A DNA stretch of 64,000 bases, taken from positions 1 through 64,000 of the forward strand of contig NZ_JAKILB010000007.1 of the NCBI RefSeq assembly GCF_023283895.1, written 5' to 3'. Below, piece by piece: positions 50,527 through 61,191 of this stretch. Source of the DNA: Shewanella pneumatophori (GTDB lineage Bacteria > Pseudomonadota > Gammaproteobacteria > Enterobacterales > Shewanellaceae). The first letter of the stretch is position 1. The number at the start of each line of letters is the position of its first letter. The notes under the pieces are model-generated. The model made no database searches. It had not been told where the DNA came from and saw only the letters and a list, made by a program, of their open reading frames with translations. The translations under genes and the position numbers were made by a program.

Positions 50527-50621
50527 CCTAACAAGGTGTGTCTACTTGTAGCGTAATGCTAAGCAGTATTGCGCTAACAACAAGTGGAGTGGATCAAAGC
50601 TTATTAAGAAGGTAATTGATT

Positions 50622-51218
50622 ATGAAGTTAGTCCTTGCTTCGGGATCTCCTCGTCGTAAAGAGCTGTTAGGCCAGTTAGGATTCTTAAAAGCTGACAATA
50701 ACACGTCTTTTGAGTTTGATATTCTCGCCGCTGATATTGACGAAAGTCATCATGCGGGTGAGTCAGCAACAGACTTTGTTGTGCGCTTAGCTAAAGAGAA
50801 AGCATTAGCGGGTTTAGCGCTGTATGGTCATGATAAGCAAGCAGTAGTATTAGGTTCTGACACCATAGTTGTGCAAGGCGAGACTATTTTAGGCAAGCCG
50901 ACAGATGAAGCGAATGCTGCTGAAATCTTGGCAAGCTTGTCTGGAAAACGTCACCAAGTTATGACGGCGGTTGCACTTACTGATGGTACTAAAACCGTTA
51001 GTCGATTAGTCACTACTCAAGTGCAATTTTGTGGCTTAACTGAGGCGGATATTCTCGCTTATATCGCCACAGGCGAGCCGATGGATAAAGCCGGAGCCTA
51101 TGGTATTCAAGGCTTAGGTGGAAATTTTGTTGAAGCTATCGACGGCAGTTATTCCGCGGTAGTGGGGTTACCTTTGGTAGAAACCCGCGCGTTATTGTGT
51201 GAGATGCAAGTTTTATAG
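50622..51218 (+). CDS. maf: Maf-family nucleotide pyrophosphatase (YhdE-like)
   Basis: 198 aa from ATG 50622, with GAAGG upstream; an earlier in-frame TTG at 50616 is less likely. It begins [20 protein letters not shown], with the SPRR motif. VVLGSDTIV (about 68-76), GKPTDEANA, and [10 protein letters not shown] (about 152-161) are typical. Maf proteins hydrolyse dTTP, UTP or modified NTPs and may be house-cleaning enzymes; YhdE of E. coli also affects division. Its place between mreD and rng is classic. Confidence 0.95.
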   Translation: MKLVLASGSPRRKELLGQLGFLKADNNTSFEFDILAADIDESHHAGESATDFVVRLAKEKALAGLALYGHDKQAVVLGSDTIVVQGETILGKPTDEANAAEILASLSGKRHQVMTAVALTDGTKTVSRLVTTQVQFCGLTEADILAYIATGEPMDKAGAYGIQGLGGNFVEAIDGSYSAVVGLPLVETRALLCEMQVL

Positions 51219-51282
51219 CCATAACAAGTAGTAATAAACAGGCAGTATTCGCCGCGCTATAAAGTCATTCATTGCAAACGAT

Positions 51283-51320
51283 ATCAAAGGCTAAAGCCTT
51301 ACTCTTTAGCCTTTGATCTT
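51283..51320 (+). terminator. Hairpin terminator after maf
   Basis: A perfect 14-bp stem ATCAAAGGCTAAAG (51283-51296)/CTTTAGCCTTTGAT (51304-51317) with a 7-nt loop and a mildly T-rich tail. It lies 65 nt after maf and could terminate or attenuate before rng. Confidence 0.7.
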
Positions 51321-51384
51321 TAATCTGACCACAATTTACGCCAAATCCTTTTTAAATTAGCTATTTCCCTAAGTGGGGTGAGTT

Positions 51385-52893
51385 GTGAGTAGAAGTCGAT
51401 TCGCGCAAAGCAGAGTGCAGAAAAAAATAGGCTCTGAACTCTTAATCAATGTAACACCTACCGAAGCACGTGTAGCCTTAGTTGAGCATGGTGTGTTGCA
51501 AGAAGTCCACATTGAGCGACGCATGAAGCGTGGCTTAGTCGGCAATATTTATAAAGGCAAAGTGAGCCGTGTACTGCCGGGTATGCAGGCCGCTTTTGTT
51601 GATATCGGGCTAGATAAAGCCGCTTTTTTGCATGCATCAGATATTGTGCCGCATACCGAATGCGTTGCCGATGTAGAAAAAGGCAACTTTGTTGTGCGTG
51701 ATATTGCTCAGCTGGTTAGGCAAGGGCAGGATATTATGGTGCAAGTGGTTAAAGATCCACTTGGTACTAAGGGCGCACGCTTAACCACAGATATTACCTT
51801 ACCTTCCCGCTACCTTGTTTTCATGCCAGGCTCTAGTCACGTTGGTGTTTCTCAGCGTATTGAGTCAGAAGCTATTCGTGCACGCCTGAAGAAAATTACT
51901 CAGCCATTTGTAGATGACGACGGCGGCTTTATTATCCGCACCGCGGCAGAAAGTGCCGGTGAAGACGAGCTTATTCAAGATGCAGGCTTTTTAAGACGGG
52001 TTTGGGCCAAAGTGAGTGAGCGCCGCAAACGTCGTGGCGTGTCATTGTTATATCAAGATCTAGCGCTGCCAGTACGTATTGTGCGTGATTTTGTTGGTAC
52101 TGAGCTAGATCAGATCCAAGTCGATTCAGCGCAAACTTATGAAGAGTTACAGCAGTTTGCGCAAGAATTTATGCCAGAGATCGCGGATAAGCTTGAGCAT
52201 TACAACGGCCCGATCCCGATTTTTGATTTGTATGATGTTGAAAATGAAGTGCAACGTGCATTAGGGCGTAAAGTCGAGCTGAAGTCAGGCGGCTATTTGA
52301 TCATAGATCAAACTGAAGCCATGACTACCGTCGACATCAATACCGGCGCGTTTGTGGGTCATCGTAACCTCGAAGAAACCATTTTTAACACCAACCTTGA
52401 GGCAACTCATGCTATCGCTCGCCAGTTACGTCTGCGTAATTTGGGCGGCATCATCATTATCGACTTTATTGATATGCTCAATAATGATCATAAAAAGCGT
52501 GTGCTTGCTAGTTTAGAAAGCGCCTTAGCCAACGATCGCGTTAAAACCAATATCAGCGGTTTCTCTGGTCTTGGGCTGGTGGAGATGACGCGTAAGCGTA
52601 CTCGCGAAAGCTTAGAGCATGTACTTTGTGGGGAGTGCCCAGCTTGCCAAGGCACAGGCAATTTAAAAACGGTTGAAACGGTATCTTACGAGATCTTTAG
52701 AGAGATCATTCGCTTGAATCGTGGTTACGATGCCGATGAGTTTTTAGTTTATTGTGCTCCAGCAGTGTTTAACAGCCTCAAAGGTGATGAGAGTCATTTG
52801 CTTGGTGAGCTTGAAGTTTATATTGGTAAGCGAGTTCGCCTACAAAGCGAGCCTATGTATGCACAAAACAAATTTGATGTGGTGATAATGTAG
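51385..52893 (+). CDS. rng: Ribonuclease G
   Basis: 502-aa endoribonuclease that matures the 5' end of 16S rRNA and decays some mRNAs. GTG start at 51385. An S1 RNA-binding region (about 45-130; GNIYKGKVSRVLPGMQAAFV in parts) precedes the catalytic domain with DQTEAMTTVDINTGAF (about 311-326) and IIIIDFIDM (about 354-362), which hold the Mg-binding aspartates, and the zinc-link CGECPACQG (about 413-421). It lacks the long C-terminal scaffold of RNase E. The stop overlaps the yhdP GTG. Confidence 0.97.
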   Translation: MSRSRFAQSRVQKKIGSELLINVTPTEARVALVEHGVLQEVHIERRMKRGLVGNIYKGKVSRVLPGMQAAFVDIGLDKAAFLHASDIVPHTECVADVEKGNFVVRDIAQLVRQGQDIMVQVVKDPLGTKGARLTTDITLPSRYLVFMPGSSHVGVSQRIESEAIRARLKKITQPFVDDDGGFIIRTAAESAGEDELIQDAGFLRRVWAKVSERRKRRGVSLLYQDLALPVRIVRDFVGTELDQIQVDSAQTYEELQQFAQEFMPEIADKLEHYNGPIPIFDLYDVENEVQRALGRKVELKSGGYLIIDQTEAMTTVDINTGAFVGHRNLEETIFNTNLEATHAIARQLRLRNLGGIIIIDFIDMLNNDHKKRVLASLESALANDRVKTNISGFSGLGLVEMTRKRTRESLEHVLCGECPACQGTGNLKTVETVSYEIFREIIRLNRGYDADEFLVYCAPAVFNSLKGDESHLLGELEVYIGKRVRLQSEPMYAQNKFDVVIM

Positions 52894-55800
52894 TGCCACC
52901 AGAGACATGCGCGCCTAAAAAGCGCTCCTTTAGCTTCCCTCGATTTTGCTGGCAATTCCTTGCCATCATTTTAGTGCTATTTGCACTTATGGTAAGTCTG
53001 TTTCGAGGGCTGTTACCACAACTTGATCAAGTTCGAGTCGAGCTGATCAATTATGTGGAATCGGAATACCAAGTAGAAGTTCAGGTAGGTAAACTTGCGG
53101 CCGAATGGCAGGCTTATGGTCCGGCATTGACGGTAAAAAACTTTGTATTACCTGCACAAGACAACTTACCCGTGACGCTGATCTTCAATCAGGTCAACGT
53201 AAAATTCGATTTTTGGCAAAGCATAGTGACTGCCAGCCCACAAATTGAAGATGTGATTTTTGATGGCGTGAATGTGGCGTTAGATCTCGATCATTTAAAA
53301 TCACTAAAGCCGCGGGAATCCTCAACTGCGATGCAAACCGATTGGTTGTATAAGCTGCTATTAGAGCAACTTGATCGCTTCTCGATCACCGATGCACGCT
53401 TTCAACTGCTTAGCCAACAGCATGCTTATCGACCAATCTTTATTAAAGATATGAAGTGGCGTAACGCCAATAACCGTCACCGCGGTGAAGGTAAGTTATT
53501 CTTAGATGAAAATGCCTCTGAGGTGGAGCAATTAGCACTAAATGTTGACTTAAAAGGTAGCGGTTATCGACCAGAGTCTTTGGTGGGGCAATTCTACTTA
53601 GCTGCGAGTTCGCTCGATATTGGCGAATGGGCTTCACGACAACCTAACCCATACGATGCAACTAAGCGCCTACCTTTAGAAGGCGTAGTTAACTTGCAGG
53701 CTTGGGCGGAGTTTTCTAACCGTAATATCGACACTGTTACCGTCGCATTTGAGCCAAGCTGGCTTGAGTGGCATTTAAATAAACAGCCTCAACGTTTTAC
53801 TATCGAATCCGGTGCAGCCCTGTGGCGACCAGCTGAGCAAGGCTGGGCACTTAATAGCCATAATCTGCATTTTTCAACCAATGGTAAAGCGTGGCCAGAA
53901 CTAGAGCTAATAGCACGTAAATGTGAGTCTGGTGTCGACGCAAGCTTAAATCAGTTAGATTTGAGTATGTTATTACCCTTGCTGCCATTAGTTCCGGGCG
54001 TTGAGCCAGAAGGGCTGAGAACTTGGCAGTCGTTAAATCCAACGGGCAAAGTCAAAAATATTCGCGCGCACTGGGATAATTTACTTAGCCAGCCAAAAGT
54101 TGCTTTAACCCTTGAGCAAGTCAGCTGGCAGGCCAGTGATGCTATTTTAGGTGTTGCGCCAATTGACGCCAAAGTTAGTCTTGTAGATGACGCTGTGCAG
54201 TTTGCTTTACCTCAGCAGAATTATACGCTCGATTTTAACGGTGGCTTTGAAGCACCGATTAAGCTTGCTGGTGACAGCTTTAGCGGTGAGTTTAACATTG
54301 CCGATCTCGCGTTATCTCTACCTAAGATCCATTTTAATAATCAGGATTTGGACATAGATGGCGCGGTGCGTTTAGAGTTTGCTGATTCCGTCCATATGGC
54401 CTTACTTGCCAATGTTAACATTCACAATGTAGCCAATGTGCATCAGTATTTTCCGCTAAACGGCATGAGCAGCGAGCTTGTGAGTTACTTAACGCAAGCG
54501 TTAAAAGCGGGTAAAACTGATGACGCTGTTGTGCTGTGGCATGGCGCTTTTAATGATTACCCTTACGCTAGTCATAATGGCTTATTTCAGGCAGGCTTTA
54601 CCCTTAGCGATGCGACCTATGAGTTTGAAGAAAGCTGGCCGGCAGTAGATCAATTAAACCTGTCTGCACTGTTTGAAAATAACTCAATGGATCTGTGGAT
54701 CAATCAAGGCCAATTACTAGATGTAAACGCTAGTGGAGCTTACATTGGTATTCCAGCGCTTGGGGAGAAGAGCTTACTGCAAGTAAAACTCGACCTTGCA
54801 ACCAAAGCTGAGGCCGCCAATGACGTGATCCAAAAGTCACCACTGGTTGATTCAGTTGGTGCAACGCTAGATGTAGTGCAAATCTCTGGTGATATTACAG
54901 GTCAGATTGATTTGAGCATTCCGCTGTATGATGGTGAGAGTGAAGTCATTAAAGGTACGGTGACTTTTGATGACACGCCTGTTTATATCACTGAGCCGGG
55001 TATCGCGCTTACTGGTGTAACAGGTCAATTGCAGTTTGTGAATGATGTGGTCACGGGCACAGGTTTTACTGCAAAAATGTATCAACAGCCCTTACAGTTT
55101 AGCTTTCACACCGAAAGCATGAATCAAAACTACGGCGTTAATGTTGAGCTAGACGGCCAATGGCAGCTAGCAGACTTGCCAGCAGAATTAGCTAATCCAC
55201 TTAGCGATTATTATACCGGTCAGGCTGATTGGAGCGGTGACTTAAGGCTGATTTTCGATCCTATTGGTTATCGTATTCAAGCGCGAGTCGAGAGTGACTT
55301 AATTGGCACAGAGTTAAACTTGCCGGTTCCTTTTGCTAAAAGCCAAGATGAATCCAAGCGCTTAGTCGCTGAGATGATAGGGGATAATAAACAGGCCTCG
55401 CTCGGCATTAAGTTGGATAATCAGCTAGAGTTTTGGGGCGGTTTTGACGCCGAGTCAGGTAATCGTCTAGCCCATTACGACATTTTACTCGGTCGGTTAT
55501 TTAAGCCGGGCGATATGCTGCGTAAAACTAAAGGTCATTTGCAAATTGATATCGACGAAACCGAGTTTTCACCTTGGCTGCCGATCATTGAAGGTTTTGT
55601 GAGTCAAACTGGTGCAAAAGAAGTTGATCAGGCTGCAAACGAGGCTGTTATCGCTGAATCATTAGGCTTCTTCCCAGCTTTAGTTTCTATTGATGCCAAC
55701 TTCAACGGGCTTAACCTTATGGGGCAACCATTAGAGGATGTCCATTTTACTGCTAACCCTACGGATCACGCGTGGCGCTTTGATATTACATCACAAGAAT

Positions 55801-57233
55801 TTGATGGTCGTATCGACTTTTATCCTGACTGGGTCAATCAAGGCTTGAAGATTGTTGCTTCAAAGTTCCATATGGCGCCTGAGCCGCGCACCGAAGAAAC
55901 TGCTCACTATAAATCAGACACCATAATGGCAAACTTACCGCCATTGGCCGTAGATGTTGATGATTTTGCTTTATATGGCAAGTCGTTAGGACACCTAGTT
56001 TTGCAAGGTACGCCAAACGGAGATACTTATCAGATCCAGACTGTATCAATAACCGCGCCTAATGTTGAATTAAAAGGTAAGGGTGACTGGGACATGACAG
56101 AGGGCAAAAACATCACCTCGTTCCAGCTAAGTCTTGATGCTAGTAAGTTTGATTACCTGTCTGAAAAACTGGGTATTGACCCTGGTCTTAAAGATGCGCC
56201 TACAGAAGTGAAAGCGGATATTTCATGGACAGGTGCGCCGTATGCATTTTCACTTGAAACTCTTAATGGTGATGTGAGCTTTGATTTAGGCAAAGGCCAT
56301 TTGTCAGAAGTCAGTGACAAAGGTGCGCGAATTTTCTCGCTATTCAGCTTAGATTCACTGCTGCGTAAGCTGTCGTTAGATTTCTCTGATGTGTTTGGTA
56401 AAGGTCTCTATTTTGATTCTTTTGCTGGCTCACTGAAAATTGATAATGGTGTGGTTAAAACAACTGATACAGAGATGAATGCAGTCGCCGGTAATATGAA
56501 GGTGCGTGGATATACAGATTTAACCACCGAGAGCTTAAATTACGATATTCGCTTTGTGCCGCAATTGGCATCGAGCGTACCAACCGTAGTGCTATTGAGT
56601 ACAGGTGGTTGGACGTTTGGCCTTGGCGCTTTTGCGTTAACTAAGGTGCTTGAGCCTGTGATTGAAGTTATTTCAGAGATCCGCTTTAGGTTAACAGGCA
56701 CTATGTCTGAACCAAAACTGGAAGAGCTAGAGCGGAAGAGTAAAGAGATTGAGATCCCTGAATCGGTATTGCCAAAAACACTACCGAGCAAAGACGGTCA
56801 ACCTGTAGGTAATACGCCTGCTGATAAGGCGAGTAAACTTGAATCACACGAAGTACAAGCAAATACAGCCGCAAAGCCTCTAGCTAGCAATACACAATCT
56901 ACAAATACTCAATCTACTAATACTCAAGCGGTTGAGCTCAATGCTGTAACACAGCCAAATACCACTTTTACTGAGGTGACTCACAAGCCTAAAGTGGCTG
57001 AACTCGCTCCCGAGTCTGCGGCTGTTAATGATCTAGAGCCACAAATAGAGTCACAGGCAAAACCAGATACAGCGCCTGCGTTGGATAATTCCCAAGCGCA
57101 GCCACAAGTATTGCCAACTTCATCACTTGAAGATAATCGCCAACAAGGAGAGTTAGATGCAAGTCAGCCTATTGCAATGTCAAAGCAGTCGCAGCGTAGC
57201 CGACAACCTAGCGTTTATCGAGTCGCAGCTTAA
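52893..57233 (+). CDS. yhdP: AsmA-like intermembrane lipid transport protein YhdP
   Basis: 1446 aa, longer than E. coli YhdP (about 1266 aa). One N-terminal membrane helix (about 23-45) is followed by a long beta-groove (DUF3971 and AsmA-like regions, about 60-1290). YhdP, TamB and YdbH carry phospholipid between the inner and outer membranes. The C-terminal ~130 residues (about 1310-1446) are a low-complexity Ser/Thr/Asn/Gln-rich tail containing a 5-residue repeat (STNTQ twice), and the last 77 nt overlap nit out of frame. The GTG start overlaps the rng stop (TAGTG). Confidence 0.94.
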   Translation: MPPETCAPKKRSFSFPRFCWQFLAIILVLFALMVSLFRGLLPQLDQVRVELINYVESEYQVEVQVGKLAAEWQAYGPALTVKNFVLPAQDNLPVTLIFNQVNVKFDFWQSIVTASPQIEDVIFDGVNVALDLDHLKSLKPRESSTAMQTDWLYKLLLEQLDRFSITDARFQLLSQQHAYRPIFIKDMKWRNANNRHRGEGKLFLDENASEVEQLALNVDLKGSGYRPESLVGQFYLAASSLDIGEWASRQPNPYDATKRLPLEGVVNLQAWAEFSNRNIDTVTVAFEPSWLEWHLNKQPQRFTIESGAALWRPAEQGWALNSHNLHFSTNGKAWPELELIARKCESGVDASLNQLDLSMLLPLLPLVPGVEPEGLRTWQSLNPTGKVKNIRAHWDNLLSQPKVALTLEQVSWQASDAILGVAPIDAKVSLVDDAVQFALPQQNYTLDFNGGFEAPIKLAGDSFSGEFNIADLALSLPKIHFNNQDLDIDGAVRLEFADSVHMALLANVNIHNVANVHQYFPLNGMSSELVSYLTQALKAGKTDDAVVLWHGAFNDYPYASHNGLFQAGFTLSDATYEFEESWPAVDQLNLSALFENNSMDLWINQGQLLDVNASGAYIGIPALGEKSLLQVKLDLATKAEAANDVIQKSPLVDSVGATLDVVQISGDITGQIDLSIPLYDGESEVIKGTVTFDDTPVYITEPGIALTGVTGQLQFVNDVVTGTGFTAKMYQQPLQFSFHTESMNQNYGVNVELDGQWQLADLPAELANPLSDYYTGQADWSGDLRLIFDPIGYRIQARVESDLIGTELNLPVPFAKSQDESKRLVAEMIGDNKQASLGIKLDNQLEFWGGFDAESGNRLAHYDILLGRLFKPGDMLRKTKGHLQIDIDETEFSPWLPIIEGFVSQTGAKEVDQAANEAVIAESLGFFPALVSIDANFNGLNLMGQPLEDVHFTANPTDHAWRFDITSQEFDGRIDFYPDWVNQGLKIVASKFHMAPEPRTEETAHYKSDTIMANLPPLAVDVDDFALYGKSLGHLVLQGTPNGDTYQIQTVSITAPNVELKGKGDWDMTEGKNITSFQLSLDASKFDYLSEKLGIDPGLKDAPTEVKADISWTGAPYAFSLETLNGDVSFDLGKGHLSEVSDKGARIFSLFSLDSLLRKLSLDFSDVFGKGLYFDSFAGSLKIDNGVVKTTDTEMNAVAGNMKVRGYTDLTTESLNYDIRFVPQLASSVPTVVLLSTGGWTFGLGAFALTKVLEPVIEVISEIRFRLTGTMSEPKLEELERKSKEIEIPESVLPKTLPSKDGQPVGNTPADKASKLESHEVQANTAAKPLASNTQSTNTQSTNTQAVELNAVTQPNTTFTEVTHKPKVAELAPESAAVNDLEPQIESQAKPDTAPALDNSQAQPQVLPTSSLEDNRQQGELDASQPIAMSKQSQRSRQPSVYRVAA

Positions 57234-57990
57234 GCAATTAGAGCGCAGTGAAGATGTGCCACATATGGTGGTGCTACCTGAGTGCTGTTTGCTGTTCGGT
57301 GGTCAAGAAAGTCAGCAGTTGCAGTATGCTACTCGCGAAGAAGATAGCAAGCTAAAGCAAGCGCTTGCTAAGTTAGCAGCTAAATATCAACTGCTGCTAG
57401 TAGCCGGTAGTATTCCGATTTTGGCTGAAGATGGCCGAGTATATAACCGCTGTTACGTATTTGACCTTGATGGTAGCGTATTAGGCCAATACGACAAGCT
57501 ACACCTATTTGATGTTGAGGTGAGTGATGGCACTAAACAATATCGAGAAAGTGACGCATTTTGCCCAGGCGATCGTATCGTTGTAGTGGATACACCTTTA
57601 GGGAAACTCGGCTTAGCGATTTGCTATGATATCCGTTTTAGCGATCTGTTTCGGGCGCTGCGCGAAGCTGGTGCCGAGATGATAGCGGTACCTGCAGCAT
57701 TTACTAAAGTTACCGGAGAGGCGCATTGGCAAGTGCTACTGCAAGCCCGTGCAATTGAAACCCAATGTTTTGTGTTTGGCGCAGCACAATGGGGGCTGCA
57801 CAACGGTGGAAGCCGTGAAACTTGGGGCCAAAGTATGATTGTTAGTCCTTGGGGAGAAGTGATTGCACAGAAGCCTCAAGGTACAGGTTGGCTACAAGCC
57901 GAAATCGATGTACAAAACGTACATAGTATTCGTGCCAAAATGCCAGTAATAAACCACAACAGATTTGTATCGCCACAGCTTAAGTCGTGA
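57157..57990 (+). CDS. Nitrilase-superfamily amidase (Nit, deaminated glutathione amidase-like)
   Basis: 277 aa. The ATG at 57157 has AGGAG upstream and MQVSLLQCQSSRSVADNLAF is the expected family start, so the 77-nt overlap with yhdP is real. The catalytic triad is visible: Glu in VVLPECCLLFG (about 42), Lys in YDKLHLFD (about 110) and Cys in AICYDIRF (about 152). Members near rng/yhdP/tldD are Nit1-like and may hydrolyse deaminated glutathione, removing a side product. The exact substrate is inferred. Confidence 0.93.
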   Translation: MQVSLLQCQSSRSVADNLAFIESQLKQLERSEDVPHMVVLPECCLLFGGQESQQLQYATREEDSKLKQALAKLAAKYQLLLVAGSIPILAEDGRVYNRCYVFDLDGSVLGQYDKLHLFDVEVSDGTKQYRESDAFCPGDRIVVVDTPLGKLGLAICYDIRFSDLFRALREAGAEMIAVPAAFTKVTGEAHWQVLLQARAIETQCFVFGAAQWGLHNGGSRETWGQSMIVSPWGEVIAQKPQGTGWLQAEIDVQNVHSIRAKMPVINHNRFVSPQLKS

Positions 57991-58135
57991 TTAACTGCGA
58001 GTAGCGCTTGTACAGTAAAGCTGTGAGAATTTAATCACGACAGCGATGAACCCAATTTAAGCGAGCTGAGTCAGTTAGCTACAAAGCTACTCGGCTTTGC
58101 CAATAATTTTATCGAATTAATAAAAGAGAGAATAG

Positions 58136-59584
58136 ATGTCACTTTTAACTCAAGTTGGACAAAGCTTATTACAAGATGGGCTAGCAATAGATGATTTACA
58201 AAGCTATTTAAAGCGTATCCACGAGCATCAAATTGACTTCTCCGATCTATATTTTCAAGGCAGTCGTCATGAATCTTGGGTGCTAGAAGATGGCATAGTT
58301 AAAGATGGTAGTTTTCATATCGAACGTGGTGTGGGCGTGCGCGCTATTACGGGTGAGAAAACGGGTTTTGCTTATGCTGATGAAATTACGCCAAGCGCAC
58401 TAGAAGCGGCAGCAACAGCAGCGCGCGGCATTGCGACCTCTGGCGGAAATGCACAAGTTAATGCATGGGCAAAGCAAGACCACAAGGCACTTTACATCAG
58501 CAGCGATCCAATTGCTGCCATGGAAGAAGTGAAAAAGATAGAACTGCTCAAGCAGGCCGATGCTTATATTCGTAGCCTAGATAGCCGTATTATTCAGGTG
58601 GTTGTAAGCTTGTCTGGTGTACATGAAGAGATTTTAGTTGCCGCAAGCGATGGCACCTTAGCTGCCGATATTCGTCCGCTAGTGCGCTTTAACTGTAGCG
58701 TCATTTTAGAAGAAGACGGCAAGCGTGAGCGCGGCGCATCAGGTGGCGGTGGTCGTCATGATTACAGCGTACTACTTGAAGATGGCGACGATGGCTTACC
58801 ATACTGCTTTGCCTTTGCACGTGAAGCGGTGCGCCAAGCACAAGTTAACTTGCACGCTATTGATGCTCCTGCGGGTGAAATGCCTGTGGTTCTTGGTGCA
58901 GGCTGGCCGGGCGTACTGCTGCACGAAGCAGTTGGTCACGGACTTGAAGGTGATTTTAACCGTAAAGGCAGCAGCGCTTTCAGTGGTAAAGTCGGCCAGA
59001 AAGTGGCGTCTGAATTAGTTACTGTTGTTGACGATGGCACCATGGCAAATCGCCGCGGTTCATTAACCATTGACGATGAAGGTGTGGCAACGCAAAAGAC
59101 AGTGCTGATTGAAGACGGTATTTTGAAGGGTTACATGCAAGATAAGCTAAATGCTCGTTTGATGGGCCAGCAATCTACAGGTAATGGACGCCGTGAATCT
59201 TACGCGCATTTACCAATGCCACGTATGACCAATACCTATATGCAAGCAGGTGAATCAGATCCAGCTGAGATCATTAAGTCAGTGAAGAAGGGGATCTATG
59301 CACCTAACTTTGGTGGTGGTCAGGTAGACATTACCTCGGGTAAGTTTGTGTTCTCGGCTTCTGAAGCATATTTAATTGAAGACGGTGAAATTACCCAAGC
59401 GATTAAAGGTGCAACCTTAATTGGTAATGGTCCGGAGTCAATGAGCCAGATCTCTATGGTCGGTAACGATCTAGCGTTAGATAAAGGTGTTGGCGTGTGT
59501 GGTAAAGATGGCCAAAGTGTCCCTGTTGGTGTTGGTCAGCCAACGCTGAAGTTAGATAAATTAACCGTTGGTGGTACCGCTTAA
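58136..59584 (+). CDS. tldD: Metalloprotease TldD
   Basis: 482-aa subunit of the TldD/TldE (PmbA) protease that matures microcin B17 and degrades CcdA in E. coli. The zinc motif [15 protein letters not shown] (about 258-272, HExxxH) is intact, making this the catalytic TldD and not Tld[20 protein letters not shown] (about 63-81) and a C-terminal [17 protein letters not shown] are conserved. A 145-nt gap from nit suggests its own promoter. Confidence 0.97.
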   Translation: MSLLTQVGQSLLQDGLAIDDLQSYLKRIHEHQIDFSDLYFQGSRHESWVLEDGIVKDGSFHIERGVGVRAITGEKTGFAYADEITPSALEAAATAARGIATSGGNAQVNAWAKQDHKALYISSDPIAAMEEVKKIELLKQADAYIRSLDSRIIQVVVSLSGVHEEILVAASDGTLAADIRPLVRFNCSVILEEDGKRERGASGGGGRHDYSVLLEDGDDGLPYCFAFAREAVRQAQVNLHAIDAPAGEMPVVLGAGWPGVLLHEAVGHGLEGDFNRKGSSAFSGKVGQKVASELVTVVDDGTMANRRGSLTIDDEGVATQKTVLIEDGILKGYMQDKLNARLMGQQSTGNGRRESYAHLPMPRMTNTYMQAGESDPAEIIKSVKKGIYAPNFGGGQVDITSGKFVFSASEAYLIEDGEITQAIKGATLIGNGPESMSQISMVGNDLALDKGVGVCGKDGQSVPVGVGQPTLKLDKLTVGGTA

Positions 59585-59650
59585 TTGCTGACAGCCTAAT
59601 GACTAACAGCTTAAATGCTCGGTTTACTTATTAGTACTTTTTAGCAAACC

Positions 59651-59672
59651 CGCTCAAATTTTATATTGAGCG
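59651..59672. other. Small stem-loop between tldD and the efflux operon
   Basis: CGCTCAA (59651-59657) pairs with TTGAGCG (59666-59672) over an 8-nt AT-rich loop, with no T run, in the 215-nt gap after tldD. It could be part of a terminator. Confidence 0.35.
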
Positions 59673-59799
59673 CTGTAAAGCAAAAAAATTAATATAGTCT
59701 AGGATTTAGCGATAGGAGTTTCGTCTAAATCCTAGCTTGCTATTTATAGCAGTGATAGTATTTACCAATGGAATTAGAGTAAAAGCTCTAGAGGTGCTG

Positions 59800-61191
59800 A
59801 TGAAACGTTTGCTGTGTGCGATTTTACTGACTTTGCCGATAACGGCTCAAGCTAAACCAATGACCTTTGATGAGGCTTGGCAGCAGCTGACTAAAGTCAG
59901 CGATAAACTGCAAGCGGGGGCGCAAGAAGTTAACCGCGCAGAAGCTGAACGCGAAGCCGGTGAAGATATGAATCTACCGTCGATTAATTTGACCGGTAGT
60001 TATACTCGCTTAGAAAAGCCGATTGAACTCGATCTCCGCGATCTTAACCCCCTTGCTGCAATTGATCCTGCAACGCTGCCGCCAGCTCTAGGTGGCGCTT
60101 TAGCCGGGATCCCTGGAAGCTTATTTGTTACCCCATTCACCGAACAAGATATTTTCCGCTCTAGTCTGCAAGCTATGTGGCCCATCTACACCGGCGGTAA
60201 AATTTCAGCTGCTCAAGGGATCCACGAAGCTCAGGTTGCCGAAAAAGAGCAGCAATTAAAGCTTACTAGTCGCGAGTTATTTTTGCAGCTGGTGGATCGC
60301 TACTACGCAGTAGCTGTGACTGATTCTCTAGCGCGCACTCAAGCCGAACTAGTTGATTCATTGACCTTACATGCATCTCACGCTGAAAAACTAGAGCAAC
60401 AAGGTCAAATTGCTAAAGTCGAGCGACTTAATGCACAGGTAGCGCTGGAAAATGCACGAGTTAGTTATGGTAGTGCAAAGCGTCAATCTGAAATGGCGAT
60501 GATTGCACTATCGCGCATGTTGCACGAGAGACAAGTGGATACTACTTCGCCGCTGTTTATGTTGCATAACTCGCCATCACTGCCGCAACTAGCGCAATTA
60601 ACTATGGCGCAGCATCCTGCTTTAAAGCTGTTAGAAGCTAAAGAAGCACAGGCTAAAGGGTTAGTAGATGTAGAGAAGGGCAGCTATCTGCCAACGGTAT
60701 TTCTTTACGGTAATTACACCTTGTATGAAGACGATAGTCTGTTTTCTCAAATCGAACCTGACTGGATGTTAGGAGTTGGCTTTACCATGCCATTACTTAG
60801 TCGAGACGGTCGCAGTGGCAAAGTTGAGGCGGCACAAAGTGCTTTGCTGCAAGCACGCTATACCAAGGCGCAAACTCAGCAAGACTTAAACTTATTACTC
60901 GATCAAAGCTACCGCCAAATGTTGCAAGCACAAGAAGAAGTGTTATCACTCAATACTTCTATGAGCTTAGCTCAAGAGAATAAGCGCTTAAGAGATATCG
61001 CTTTTAAACAAGGCTTATCGACATCAATTGAGAAAGTTGATGCTGAGCTTAAGCTTAACGCAGTAGCGACTCAGCAATTAGGCGCGCAATACCGCTATAT
61101 ACAAGCATACGCAAGACTGATGGCAATAAGCGGTCAGCTAGATGAATTTATAGGTAGAAGCATTCAGCAAGGGGATACTAATGCGCACTAA
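59800..61191 (+). CDS. TolC-like outer-membrane efflux protein
   Basis: 463 aa from ATG 59800 with AGAGG upstream; this gives the signal peptide MKRLLCAILLTLPITAQA, while the longer frame (to 59737) adds 21 unsupported residues. Two OEP domains (about 25-215 and 235-445) give the TolC trimer fold; visible are EAEREAGEDMNLPSINLTGS and, in the second half, EKGSYLPTVFLYGNYTLYED. It should form the outer-membrane exit duct for the adaptor and permeases downstream. It overlaps the adaptor gene by 11 nt. Confidence 0.92.
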   Translation: MKRLLCAILLTLPITAQAKPMTFDEAWQQLTKVSDKLQAGAQEVNRAEAEREAGEDMNLPSINLTGSYTRLEKPIELDLRDLNPLAAIDPATLPPALGGALAGIPGSLFVTPFTEQDIFRSSLQAMWPIYTGGKISAAQGIHEAQVAEKEQQLKLTSRELFLQLVDRYYAVAVTDSLARTQAELVDSLTLHASHAEKLEQQGQIAKVERLNAQVALENARVSYGSAKRQSEMAMIALSRMLHERQVDTTSPLFMLHNSPSLPQLAQLTMAQHPALKLLEAKEAQAKGLVDVEKGSYLPTVFLYGNYTLYEDDSLFSQIEPDWMLGVGFTMPLLSRDGRSGKVEAAQSALLQARYTKAQTQQDLNLLLDQSYRQMLQAQEEVLSLNTSMSLAQENKRLRDIAFKQGLSTSIEKVDAELKLNAVATQQLGAQYRYIQAYARLMAISGQLDEFIGRSIQQGDTNAH

